A stretch of DNA of 64,000 bases from Streptomyces violens (lineage in GTDB: Bacteria; Actinomycetota; Actinomycetes; Streptomycetales; Streptomycetaceae), in assembly GCF_000717745.1 (NCBI RefSeq), contig NZ_JOBH01000008.1:186001-250000 (forward strand), in the 5' to 3' direction. Under the pieces are notes generated by a model. That model ran no database searches. It saw nothing but the letters and a program-made list of their open reading frames with translations, and was not told the DNA's origin. The first letter of the stretch is position 1. Each line of letters opens with the position of its first letter. A program made the translations under genes and the position numbers. Shown here in pieces: positions 16,639-24,604 of this stretch.

Positions 16639-16938
16639 ATGGCGACGGCCACGCACACCACCCACCAGGGGCACACGCATCAGCACGGAGCCGGCTGCGG
16701 TCACGTGGCGGTGCCGCACGGCGACCACGTCGACTATGTGCACGACGGCTGCCTGCACCGCCCCCACGAGGGCCACGTCGACGAGTGCGAGCCCACCGCG
16801 CACACCGAGCACCAGAACCACACCCACCAGCACCAGGAGGGCTGCGGCCACGTCGCGGTCCCGCACGGCGACCACATGGACTACGTCCACGACGGTCACC
16901 GCCACGCCCAGCACGACGGCCACTGGGACGACCACTGA
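16639..16938 (+). CDS. Small His-rich duplicated protein, probable metal binder
   Basis: A 99-aa soluble protein built from two copies of a His-rich unit: GCGHVAVPHGDHVDYVHDG (about 19-37) and GCGHVAVPHGDHMDYVHDG (about 64-82). Each is preceded by HTHQH and followed by further His residues. About a quarter of the residues are His, and each unit carries a Cys, with a third Cys in VDEC, so zinc, nickel or copper binding is very likely. There is no signal peptide. ATG at 16639 follows AGGAGGAAG and is preferred over an earlier in-frame start. It diverges from the PLP operon. It might buffer a metal for, or sense metal together with, the sulfur-handling enzymes; similar proteins are annotated only as hypothetical. 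Confidence 0.75.
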   Translation: MATATHTTHQGHTHQHGAGCGHVAVPHGDHVDYVHDGCLHRPHEGHVDECEPTAHTEHQNHTHQHQEGCGHVAVPHGDHMDYVHDGHRHAQHDGHWDDH

Positions 16939-16959
16939 CCGCAGCCCTGGCGGCCCGGG

Positions 16960-19257
16960 TCAGTCCACCGTGAGCCCGAGCTTCGCGGTGGCTGCCGAGC
17001 TGGTGCCCACATAGAGGTCGAACGCGCCCGCCTCCACGGTGAAGTGGCCGTGGCTGTCGTTCGTCCAGAAGCCCAGGTCCGCGGCGCCGAGACGGAAGCG
17101 CACCGTGGTGTGCTTCCCCGGCGCCAGGGTCACCCGGCGGAAGCCGCGGAGCCTGCGGACCGGCTGGGTGAGGGAGGCGGCGCGGTCGTGGACATAGAGC
17201 TGTACGACCTCGTCGCCGGCCCGCTTGCCAGTGTTCCGCACCTCGACCGACACCTCCAGGGTGTCGCCCTTGCGCAGTGCGTCGGCCGCGACACTCGACC
17301 GGCTGAGCTTCGGATCGCCGAGCGTGAAGTCGGTGTAGCTGAGCCCGAAGCCGAACGGGAACTGCGGGCCGTCGGGCAGGTCCAGGTACTTCGAGGTGTA
17401 CTTGTTGTCCGCGTCGTAGGGGCGGCCGGTGGACTCGTGGTTGTAGTGGATCGGGATCTGGCCGACCGTACGGGGGAAGGAGGCCGGGAGCTTGCCGCCC
17501 GGGTTCACGGCACCGAAGAGGACGTCCGCGATGGCGTGACCGGCCTCGATGCCGGGGTGCCAGGCTTCCAGTACGGCGGGGGCCTGCGCGAGCCAGTCGC
17601 CCACGGTCAGCGGGCGGCCGTTCACGAGCACCACCACGAACGGCTTGCCGGTGGCCGCGACCGCCTCGATCAGCTTCTCCTGCGCGCCCGGCAGCGAGAT
17701 GTCGCTGCGCGCGGCGGCCTCGCCGCTGATCGCCGGAGGCTCGCCCACTACGACCACGGTCACCTCGGCGGCCTTGGCTGCGGCGACGGCCTCGCCGATA
17801 CCACTGGTGTCCTTGCCCGCCGCGTCGACGCCCTTCGCGTACGTGACCTTCGCCCCCGGCGCGGCCTTCTTGACCGCGTCCAGCACCTTCCCCGCCGGGA
17901 ACTTCTTCTCGGAGGCCGGGATCACCCAGGTGCCCAGGAGATCGGCGGAGTCGGCGAAGGGGCCGACGACCGCGATGGAGGACGCCTTGGCGGACAGCGG
18001 CAGTACCGACTTCTCGTTCTTGAGCAGCACCATGGAGCGGGCCGCTGCCGCACGGGCCGCCTTGCGGGCGTCCGCCGACGGCTCCGTGATCTCGCCCTTC
18101 TCCTCGACGTAGGGCTGGTCGAAGAGACCGAGCTGGTACTTGAGCTGGAGCACCCGGTACACCGCGTCGTCCAGCCGCTGCTGTTCGATCTTCCCGGCGC
18201 GCAGCAGCTTCTTGCCGTTCTCGACGAAGTGGGTGCTGGTCATCTCCATGTCGACGCCCGCGTTCAGCGACAGCCGTGCCGCGTCGGCGCCGTCCTCGGC
18301 GAAGCCGTGCGCGATCAGCTCCTTCACACCGGTGAAGTCGCTGACCACCAGCCCGTCGAAGCCCCACTCCTTCTTGAGGATGTCGGTGAGGGTGTGCGGG
18401 TTGGCGTGCGCGGGGACGCCGCTGATGGTGTTGAAGGACGCCATGACGGTCGCCACGCCGGCGTCCAGGGCGGCCTTGAACGGCGGCAGGTAGAGGTTGC
18501 GCAGCCGGGATTCGGAAACGTCGACCGTGTTGTAGTCGCGGCCGCCCTCCGCGCCGCCGTAGGCGACGAAGTGCTTGGCGCAGGCCGCCACCCGGTCCTT
18601 CGCCTTGAGGTCCTTCGGATCCTCACCCTGGTAGCCGCGTACCTTGGCGGCGGCGAACGCCGAGGTGAGGTACGGGTCCTCGCCGCTGCCCTCCGCGATA
18701 CGGCCCCAGCGCGGCTCGTGGGTGACGTCCATCATGGGTGCGAAGGTCCAGTGCACGCCGTTCGAGCGGGCCTCCTTGGCCGAGACCTCGGCGTCCGCCA
18801 CGGTGACCGCCGGGTCGAAGCTGGCCGCCTGGGCGAGCGGAATGGGGAAGTTGGTCCACATGCCATGGATCACGTCCAGCCCGAAGACCAGCGGGATGCC
18901 GAGCCGGGACTCCTCGACGGCGATCTTCTGCAGGGCGTTGGTGGTCTTCGCCCCGAAGATGGAGAAGACCGAGCCGAGCATGCCCTTGCGCGCGGCGTCC
19001 TCGACCGCCTTGGTCTCGCCGCCGCCGGGGCCGGTGTCCCAGGTCCACGGCAGCTGCTGGAGCTGGCCGAACTTCTCGTCGACCGTCATCCGGCCCATCA
19101 GTTGCTTGATCTTCTGATCGTACGGACCGGAAGCACGGGGAACGCTTCGTGCGGCCGGTGCGGCGGCGGCCTGCGCGTTCCCCACCCCCAGGAGCCCGCC
19201 GGCCATGGCCGTACCACCGGCCGCACTCAGAAGCGTGCGTCGTCGCATCCCCTGCAT
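16960..19257 (-). CDS. Secreted GH3 beta-glucosidase (BglX-like)
   Basis: A 765-aa glycoside hydrolase family 3 enzyme. A twin-arginine signal is seen at the start (MRRRTLLSAAGGTAMAGGLLGVGNAQAAAA). The N-terminal (alpha/beta)8 domain contains FAPMMDVTHEPRWGRIAEGSGEDPYL and the nucleophile Asp in LVVSDFTG. The C-terminal sandwich (SLPGAQEKLIEAVAATGKP ...) and fibronectin-III-like domain (about 660-760) follow, so the enzyme is full length. It cleaves terminal beta-glucose from glucosides outside the cell. The ATG at 19257 is chosen because AAAGGTGA stands before it; that site is inside a strong leader hairpin. It lies downstream of a glycosyltransferase/exporter operon, recalling the OleR-type deglycosylation of exported macrolide glucosides, though oligosaccharide use is an equally simple role. 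Confidence 0.88.
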   Translation of the reverse strand: MQGMRRRTLLSAAGGTAMAGGLLGVGNAQAAAAPAARSVPRASGPYDQKIKQLMGRMTVDEKFGQLQQLPWTWDTGPGGGETKAVEDAARKGMLGSVFSIFGAKTTNALQKIAVEESRLGIPLVFGLDVIHGMWTNFPIPLAQAASFDPAVTVADAEVSAKEARSNGVHWTFAPMMDVTHEPRWGRIAEGSGEDPYLTSAFAAAKVRGYQGEDPKDLKAKDRVAACAKHFVAYGGAEGGRDYNTVDVSESRLRNLYLPPFKAALDAGVATVMASFNTISGVPAHANPHTLTDILKKEWGFDGLVVSDFTGVKELIAHGFAEDGADAARLSLNAGVDMEMTSTHFVENGKKLLRAGKIEQQRLDDAVYRVLQLKYQLGLFDQPYVEEKGEITEPSADARKAARAAAARSMVLLKNEKSVLPLSAKASSIAVVGPFADSADLLGTWVIPASEKKFPAGKVLDAVKKAAPGAKVTYAKGVDAAGKDTSGIGEAVAAAKAAEVTVVVVGEPPAISGEAAARSDISLPGAQEKLIEAVAATGKPFVVVLVNGRPLTVGDWLAQAPAVLEAWHPGIEAGHAIADVLFGAVNPGGKLPASFPRTVGQIPIHYNHESTGRPYDADNKYTSKYLDLPDGPQFPFGFGLSYTDFTLGDPKLSRSSVAADALRKGDTLEVSVEVRNTGKRAGDEVVQLYVHDRAASLTQPVRRLRGFRRVTLAPGKHTTVRFRLGAADLGFWTNDSHGHFTVEAGAFDLYVGTSSAATAKLGLTVD

Positions 19258-19260
19258 GTG

Positions 19261-19316
19261 TTCACCTTTTCGGCAATGGGCAGGCGGCATTGCCTGCTCC
19301 GAATTCAGAAGGTGAA
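19261..19316 (-). promoter_or_regulatory. Leader hairpin that buries the ribosome-binding site of the GH3 gene
   Basis: Read on the minus strand, TTCACCTT (19316-19309) pairs with AAGGTGAA (19268-19261), TTCGG (19303-19299) with CCGAA (19273-19269), and GCAGGC (19297-19292) with GCCTGC (19285-19280) around a 6-base loop. That gives 19 base pairs in three coaxial arms, and the outer arm includes the Shine-Dalgarno sequence. A possible -35 box TTGACC lies at 19349-19344. Translation may be controlled by opening of this stem; alternatively the repeats are DNA operators. Confidence 0.55.
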
Positions 19317-19376
19317 TGGACGTTAAGTTTTCCCTGACTGGTGGGTCAAGAGGCGCGACACCGCTCCCCGTACGTG

Positions 19377-21017
19377 TCACTCGTCCGAGAGCTTGAGGTT
19401 CGGCACCCGCCACGCCGCGACGAGGAAGGCCAGCAGGGTCACGGCCGCACCCGCCAGGAACACGACGCGCATGGCGGCGACATAGCCCTCCAGGAAGGGC
19501 AGTGCCAGGCGCGGGTCGAGGGTGTGCAGGAAGGCGGAGTCCTCCAGATTCAGGCCGCCGTGCGGGCGCAGCACTCCGCTCAGCACCCGCGCGTTGCCGG
19601 GCTCTTCGGCGAGCCGGCGCAGTTCGGGATCGCGGAACGCACCGGACAGCCGCTCGGCGATCCGCGAGCCGGCCAGGGAGAAGAGGATCGAGAGGAACGC
19701 GGCGGCGCCGACCGTGCCGCCGTTGGAGCGGAAGAAGTTCACCGAGGCGGTCGCGGCGCCCATGTCCGTACGCGGCACCTCCGACTGGGCCAGCGTCGTC
19801 ATGGTCTGCATCGCCGCGCCCAGCCCGGCGCCCATGAAGAGCATGCCGATCGAGACGTACCACAGCGGGCTGTCGACGCTGAGCGTCGCGTAGACGAGCA
19901 TGGCGGCGGTGAAGCAGCCGATGCCCGTTACGAGGTGGACCTTGAGCCGTCCGGTGCGGGAGATCAGCCGCCCGACCGTCAGTGTGACGGCGACGTTGGC
20001 GACCGTGGTGGGCAGCATGGCCAGCCCCGCCGCCATCGGGCTCATGCCCTGCGCGAGTTGCAGGTACAGCGGCAGCGTGGTCATCGCACCGAACATGCCG
20101 ATGCCCACGATGAAGTGCAGCAGGGTACCGAGGCGGAAGCTGCGGACGCGGAAGAGGCGGAGGGGCAGCAGCGCCGCCTCGCCCATCCGCCGCTCGATGA
20201 GGACGAAGCCCGCCAGCCCCACGGCGCCGGTCGCGTACAGGGCGAGCGCGGCCGGTGACGCCCAGCCCCAGCTGCGGCCCTGCTCGGCGATGACGAGGAG
20301 GGGGACGACGCCGACGGCGAGGGCGAGCGCGCCGCCGTAGTCCAGGCGGTGCCGTACGGGCTGGTGCGGCACGCGGCGCAGCACGCGCGTGATCACGGCC
20401 AGGGCCACCGCTGCCAGCGGCACGTTGATGAGGAAGATCCAGCGCCAGCCGGTGATGCCGAGCAGGGTGCCGCTGCCCGCGAACACGCCGCCGACCACCG
20501 GCCCGATGATGCTGGACCCGGCAAAAACGGCCATGAACCAGCCCTGGTAGCGGCCTCGTTCGCGCGGCGAGGTGATGTCCGCGATCACGGTCATCGCCAG
20601 CGACATCAACCCGCCGCCACCGAGGCCCTGGAGCGCGCGGAACGCGGCGAGCTGGTGGATGGACGTGGCGCAGCCGCACAGCAGCGACCCGGCGGCGAAG
20701 AGCAGGATCGCGACCAGGTAGACGGGGCGGCGGCCGTGGATGTCGGAGAGCTTGCCGTACAGCGGTGTGGCGATGGTGCCGGTGACGAGGTACGCGGTGG
20801 TCACCCATGCCTGCGCGGTCAGTCCGTGCAGGTCGTCGGCGATGGTGCGGAGCGCTGAGGAGACCACGGTCTGGTCGAGCGCGCCGAGGAACATGCCGAG
20901 CATCAGGCCGGACAGGACGGTGACGACCTCGCGGTGGGACAGCCGCGCGGGCGGCCCGGCCTCGTCGGCCGGGCCGCCCGCGGGCTCCTGCTTCCGGAGC
21001 GCGTCGGAGGAGGTCAC
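19377..21017 (-). CDS. DHA2-type MFS multidrug exporter
   Basis: A 546-aa drug:H+ antiporter of the 14-segment EmrB/QacA (DHA2) group. Family motifs are LDQTVVSSALRTIADDL in helix 1, the motif-A stretch GKLSDIHGRRPVYL, FRALQGLGGGGLMSL (motif C region) and SPRERGRYQGWF. The GTG start at 21017 overlaps the stop of the glycosyltransferase gene as GTGA, so the two proteins are made together. This coupling argues that the exporter removes the product of the glycosyltransferase. A C-terminal extra loop (about 440-510) separates the last helices. The gene ends 119 bases before the secreted glucosidase gene, which has its own leader. Confidence 0.88.
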   Translation of the reverse strand: MTSSDALRKQEPAGGPADEAGPPARLSHREVVTVLSGLMLGMFLGALDQTVVSSALRTIADDLHGLTAQAWVTTAYLVTGTIATPLYGKLSDIHGRRPVYLVAILLFAAGSLLCGCATSIHQLAAFRALQGLGGGGLMSLAMTVIADITSPRERGRYQGWFMAVFAGSSIIGPVVGGVFAGSGTLLGITGWRWIFLINVPLAAVALAVITRVLRRVPHQPVRHRLDYGGALALAVGVVPLLVIAEQGRSWGWASPAALALYATGAVGLAGFVLIERRMGEAALLPLRLFRVRSFRLGTLLHFIVGIGMFGAMTTLPLYLQLAQGMSPMAAGLAMLPTTVANVAVTLTVGRLISRTGRLKVHLVTGIGCFTAAMLVYATLSVDSPLWYVSIGMLFMGAGLGAAMQTMTTLAQSEVPRTDMGAATASVNFFRSNGGTVGAAAFLSILFSLAGSRIAERLSGAFRDPELRRLAEEPGNARVLSGVLRPHGGLNLEDSAFLHTLDPRLALPFLEGYVAAMRVVFLAGAAVTLLAFLVAAWRVPNLKLSDE

Positions 21018-22249
21018 GCGTGCTCTCCGACGAGCCTCTCCAGGTCGGCCACCGCGCTCTCGATCTCCGGCAGCGCCAGCATCGCCAGCCGCGCACGGCG
21101 CGCGGTCGCGGCGGCGCCGGGGTCGGCCAGCACCTGCCTGCAGACCGCGGCGATGCCGTCGGGGGTCAGGTCTGTGATCCGGCGGCCCAGGCCCAGCTCC
21201 TCGACGCGCTCCGCGTTGGCGGGCTGGTCGCCGAACTGCGGGAGGACCGCCAGCGGCGTGGCCGTGCGCAGCGCTTCGCGGATGCTGTTGAAGCCGCCGT
21301 GGGTGAGGAAGAGGTCGACGCACTCCAGGAGCAGCGGCTGCGGCAGCCGGTCGGTGACGTGGACGTGCGGCGGCAGCGCCGTGGTGTCCACCGGTACGCC
21401 GGAGGTGGCGATGATCACCGTGCACTCGTCCAGCTTCGCCGCGGCCTCGACGATGCTCTGCAGCGTCTTGGCGGGGTCGGGCATCTCGAAGGGCATCTCC
21501 GGAAGCTGCTGCCCCTCTTCCATCCGCTTCTGGAGCATGGGCAGCGCCGTGCCGAGGGCGGCCCACACCAGCGGCCGGTCGGTGGGCAGTTCGGCGACCC
21601 ACTGGGGCAGTACGGAGCTGCGGTCCACGTCCACCGTCTGGCGGTACGCCCAGGGGCCCGGCAGGTGGCGGGCGAAGGAGAAGTCCGCAGGTACGTAGTC
21701 GACGCGCCCGTGCCGGACGATCGAGAGCGGGTCCTCCTGGGTGGGCAGCCCGAGTTCGGCGCGCAGGGCGTTCAGGCCGGGGTGGATCTCCGCCGGGTCG
21801 AGGACGTTGCTCGCGCCCGAGGGCGTGGGGAGCTGCGGGATGCCCAGTTCCTCGGCGATGAGGCAGGAGCTGAAATCCATGCCGTCGCGGAGGATGACGT
21901 GCGGGCGGAATTCCAGTGCCACGGGGCGCAGGGCCTCGCGGAGCCGCTTGGCCATCGGGCCGGACAGGACCCGGATCATGAAGCGCACGACGGCGGCCTG
22001 CTGCTGTTCCGGGCCGAGAGCCGCGGCGTCCGAGATGCCGGCCAGGTCCTGTGCCGGGTCGGCGAACTCCTGCGGCGAGAAGCGCGGCAGGCAGGTCAGC
22101 ACGTGGTGGTCGTCCTGCTGGAAGAGCGGGGCGAGCTCCTCGGTGGTCGCCACCCGTACCTCGTGTCCCGCGGCCACGAGGGCCCGGAGCAGGGGAAGCT
22201 GGGCGCGGCCGTGCGAGGGACTGCCGGTGGTCGTGCACAAGACTCGCAT
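21014..22249 (-). CDS. GT1-family UDP-sugar glycosyltransferase
   Basis: A 411-aa GT-B glycosyltransferase of family 1. The N-terminal start MRVLCTTTGSPSHGRAQLPL contains the usual catalytic His near residue 13, and the C-terminal donor-binding signature is clear: THGGFNSIREALRTATPLAVLPQFGDQPANAERVEELGLG. Length matches bacterial macrolide and natural-product glycosyltransferases (about 400 aa). It should transfer a sugar from a UDP donor to a small hydrophobic acceptor. It lies directly downstream of a UDP-glucose 6-dehydrogenase gene and is coupled to an exporter gene, so UDP-glucuronate is a possible donor. The ribosome-binding site (GAAAGG) is modest. The acceptor is unknown. Confidence 0.86.
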   Translation of the reverse strand: MRVLCTTTGSPSHGRAQLPLLRALVAAGHEVRVATTEELAPLFQQDDHHVLTCLPRFSPQEFADPAQDLAGISDAAALGPEQQQAAVVRFMIRVLSGPMAKRLREALRPVALEFRPHVILRDGMDFSSCLIAEELGIPQLPTPSGASNVLDPAEIHPGLNALRAELGLPTQEDPLSIVRHGRVDYVPADFSFARHLPGPWAYRQTVDVDRSSVLPQWVAELPTDRPLVWAALGTALPMLQKRMEEGQQLPEMPFEMPDPAKTLQSIVEAAAKLDECTVIIATSGVPVDTTALPPHVHVTDRLPQPLLLECVDLFLTHGGFNSIREALRTATPLAVLPQFGDQPANAERVEELGLGRRITDLTPDGIAAVCRQVLADPGAAATARRARLAMLALPEIESAVADLERLVGEHA

Positions 22250-22308
22250 GAAAGGGGCCTTTCGTTCGGTCCGTAGTGGGGGGTGGGGCGCAGGCCCCGG
22301 GCCGGTGC

Positions 22309-23622
22309 TCAGCCGGCCATCGTGTACGGGCTGCCGATGCTCTGCCGGACGAGTCCGGCGCGCTCCAGCCGCTCCTGGTCGAGTACGTTGCGGAAGTCGT
22401 GAACGATGCGGCCGTCGAGGCGGGCGGCGACCGCCTCCCAGTCCAGTTCGAGGAAGTCCGGCCATTCGGTGAGTACGAGGACGGCCTCGGCTCCCTCGGC
22501 CGCCTTCACCGGGTCGTCCACGAGGGTGACCAGGTCGCTCAGATCGGGCCGGGTCTCGCTCAGCGCGGGGTCGTAGGCGTACAGCTCGGCGCCGCGCTCC
22601 CGCAGCTGCCGGGCGATGGCCAGCGCGGGCGAGTCGCGCAGGTCGGCGGTGCCGGCCTTGAACACCAGGCCGTACAGGGCCAGCCGAACGCCCGCCAGCG
22701 AGCCGTCGCCGCGCGAGGACTGGGCCGCGACGCGCTCCACGAGGCGGGCCTGGTGCTCGACGTTGGTCTCGATGGTGGCGCGCAGCAGCGGGAAGTCGAT
22801 CCCGGCGGCCTCGCAGACGGACAGCAGCGCGTGGGTGTCCTTGGGGAGGCAGGAGCCGCCCCAGCCGGGGCCCGGCTGGAGGAAGGCGGCGCCGATGCGC
22901 GGATCGTGGCCGATGCCCGCCGTGACGTCGCCGATGTCCGCGCCGAAGCGCTCGCACAGCGTCGCCAGGTTGTTGGCGAAGGACAGCTTCATGGCGAGGA
23001 AGAAGTTGGCGGCGTACTTGGTGAGTTCGGCGCTGGCGGCGTCGGTGACCACGAGCGGTGCCGCCAGGTCGGTGTACAGCTCCGCCACCCGCCGCGCGGC
23101 CTCGGCGTCCGCTCCCCCGACCACGATCCGGTCCGGGTGCAGGAAGTCGTGCACGGCGCGCCCCTCGCGGAGGAACTCCGGGTTGCTGACCACCGTCACA
23201 TCCGGCCGTCCGACCAGCGCGGCGACCCGGTCCGCCGTGCCGACGGGCACCGTGGACTTGTTGACCACGACGGCGCCGTGCGGCAGTTCGGTACGGATCT
23301 CCCCGGCGACGGCCTCGACGGCGGCCAGGTCGGCGGCGCCGCCCGCGCCCATGGGCGTCGGGAGGCAGAGGAAGACCACGTCCGCGTCGCGCACGGCGGC
23401 CCGGGTGTCCCCCACGAATTCCAGAAGGTCCGATTCCAGCCCCTCTTGGACCAGTTCCGGCAGTCCGGGCTCCAGGATGTCGACCTCGGCCCTCCGCAGC
23501 CGCTCGACCTTGCCCGGGTCGGCGTCCGCACACACCACCCGGTGCCCGAGGGAGGCAAGGCAGGCGCCGGTGGTCAGGCCCACATAGCCGGTACCGATGA
23601 CGGCAACACGTCTCACAGCCAC
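22309..23622 (-). CDS. ugd: UDP-glucose 6-dehydrogenase
   Basis: A 437-aa UDP-glucose/GDP-mannose dehydrogenase that oxidises UDP-glucose to UDP-glucuronate in two NAD-dependent steps. The N-terminal Rossmann motif VAVIGTGYVGLTTGACLASLGH, the central TKYAANFFLAMKLSFAN block, the catalytic Cys in PGPGWGGSCLPKDTHAL (about 259), and the C-terminal domain (FKAGTADLRDSPAL ... VLVLTEWPDF) are all present. GTG at 23622 is preceded by AAAGGTGA. It is the first gene of the minus-strand operon ugd-glycosyltransferase-exporter and is divergent from a TetR gene. Its presence suggests that the glycosyltransferase uses UDP-glucuronate or a sugar derived from it. Confidence 0.92.
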   Translation of the reverse strand: MAVRRVAVIGTGYVGLTTGACLASLGHRVVCADADPGKVERLRRAEVDILEPGLPELVQEGLESDLLEFVGDTRAAVRDADVVFLCLPTPMGAGGAADLAAVEAVAGEIRTELPHGAVVVNKSTVPVGTADRVAALVGRPDVTVVSNPEFLREGRAVHDFLHPDRIVVGGADAEAARRVAELYTDLAAPLVVTDAASAELTKYAANFFLAMKLSFANNLATLCERFGADIGDVTAGIGHDPRIGAAFLQPGPGWGGSCLPKDTHALLSVCEAAGIDFPLLRATIETNVEHQARLVERVAAQSSRGDGSLAGVRLALYGLVFKAGTADLRDSPALAIARQLRERGAELYAYDPALSETRPDLSDLVTLVDDPVKAAEGAEAVLVLTEWPDFLELDWEAVAARLDGRIVHDFRNVLDQERLERAGLVRQSIGSPYTMAG

Positions 23623-23686
23623 TGAAAATCACCTTTTCGAATGATCGTCGGCGGACCGACCTTAAGCCACCCGACCCGGCGTGGGT

Positions 23687-23712
23687 CAACGATCGATGAC
23701 AACGAGCGATGA
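23687..23712. promoter_or_regulatory. Tandem 13-base repeats between ugd and the TetR gene
   Basis: CAACGATCGATGA is followed directly by CAACGAGCGATGA, one mismatch in 13 bases, between the divergent ugd and tetR starts. Each contains an ATCGAT- or GCGAT-like core. The position fits an operator for the adjacent TetR protein acting on both promoters. Confidence 0.45.
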
Positions 23713-23779
23713 CTTCCGGACACAGTTCGGATGCTGGAGCATGTGCTGCTGAACGACGAGCCGAAGAAGGTGCGCACAC

Positions 23780-24436
23780 GTGGACGGATCGACAGTGAAG
23801 GCGAAGGACGACATCAAGGACGACACCGGTGAACGGCCCGCGCGGGCGCGCAAGAACAACGCGGCGGAGACCCGCAGCGCCCTGATGGCCGCCGCGGCAC
23901 TGCGCTTCGGGAGGTACGGCTACGACGGCGCCAGCATCCGCGACATCGCCGGGGACGCGGGGGTCGACGCCGCACTCGTGTACCGCTATTTCGGCTCCAA
24001 GGAAGCCCTGTTCGCCTCGGTGGCCATGGACACCGCGATCTTCGACTCGCTCCTGGAGGTGCCGCTCGACGAGGTCGCCGCCTGGGTCTCCGACTTCGTC
24101 ACCACCGGCCCGCCGGACGAGGAGATACCGCACCCGGTGCTGTCCGTACTCCGCTCCTCCAGCCGCGAGGAGGCCGTCCGGCAGTTCCGCGACAGCGTCG
24201 CCGAGGTGTTCTCCGGCCGGTTCGCCGAGCGCCTGGAGGGCCCCGACGCGGAACTGCGCGCCGAGCTGCTCGCCGCCTGGCTCCTCGGTACGAGCCTGAT
24301 GCGCAAGGCGTTCCGCACCCCGGCCCTGGACGCGGCCACGGCCGCCACCCTGGAGTCCCATCTCCGCGCCGGCATCACCGGACTCGTCAACCCCCGCACC
24401 TGCGACTGCGGTTGCACTTGCCCGTGCGGCGTCTGA
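23780..24436 (+). CDS. TetR family regulator with a Cys-rich tail
   Basis: A 218-aa TetR/AcrR regulator. The N-terminal helix-turn-helix is textbook (TRSALMAAAALRFGRYGYDGASIRDIAGDAGVDAALVYRYFGSKEALF, about 30-76) after a charged, probably disordered leader. The C-terminal ligand domain contains the TetR_C-like VAAWVSDFVTTGPP and LLAAWLLGTSLMRKAF regions. The last residues read RTCDCGCTCPCGV: five Cys in ten residues, very unusual for this family and suggestive of metal or thiol sensing. It diverges from ugd, so it most likely represses the glycosyltransferase/exporter operon and itself. A strong terminator follows. GTG at 23795 is a possible alternative start. Confidence 0.88.
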   Translation: MDGSTVKAKDDIKDDTGERPARARKNNAAETRSALMAAAALRFGRYGYDGASIRDIAGDAGVDAALVYRYFGSKEALFASVAMDTAIFDSLLEVPLDEVAAWVSDFVTTGPPDEEIPHPVLSVLRSSSREEAVRQFRDSVAEVFSGRFAERLEGPDAELRAELLAAWLLGTSLMRKAFRTPALDAATAATLESHLRAGITGLVNPRTCDCGCTCPCGV

Positions 24437-24461
24437 GCCCGCACTCCTGAACCGACTCCGC

Positions 24462-24500
24462 AAGGGGGCACGGTCGGCCCGCCCGACCGTGCCCCCTTTT
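24462..24500 (+). terminator. Rho-independent terminator after the TetR gene
   Basis: AAGGGGGCACGGTCGG and CCGACCGTGCCCCCTT form a perfect 16-bp stem around a 5-base loop and run into TTTT. It separates the TetR gene from the steroid region. Confidence 0.9.
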
Positions 24501-24549
24501 GCGTGCGCGCGCATCCGGCACCCTTCCCTCCCTTCCATAGACCTGGTAG

Positions 24550-24571
24550 GAGTATTTCTATTAGGCATAGT
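24550..24571 (+). promoter_or_regulatory. A/T-rich operator, site A of a three-site family
   Basis: The element around TATTTCTATTAG, 34 bases before the start of the next gene, matches the perfect palindrome at 31791-31812 at 17 of 22 positions and shares a 12-base core with the site at 61765. Such A/T-rich words are rare in this GC-rich sequence. It is probably bound by a regulator of the steroid island. Confidence 0.55.
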
Positions 24572-24604
24572 CGGAACAGAAACAGTCGAGCGAAGGAGCC
24601 CGTC

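Noticed and set aside
16960..21017. One long minus-strand open frame joining exporter and glucosidase
   Set aside because: The exporter has its own stop in another frame, and the glucosidase has a Tat signal and ribosome-binding site; the junction is readable only by chance of high GC.
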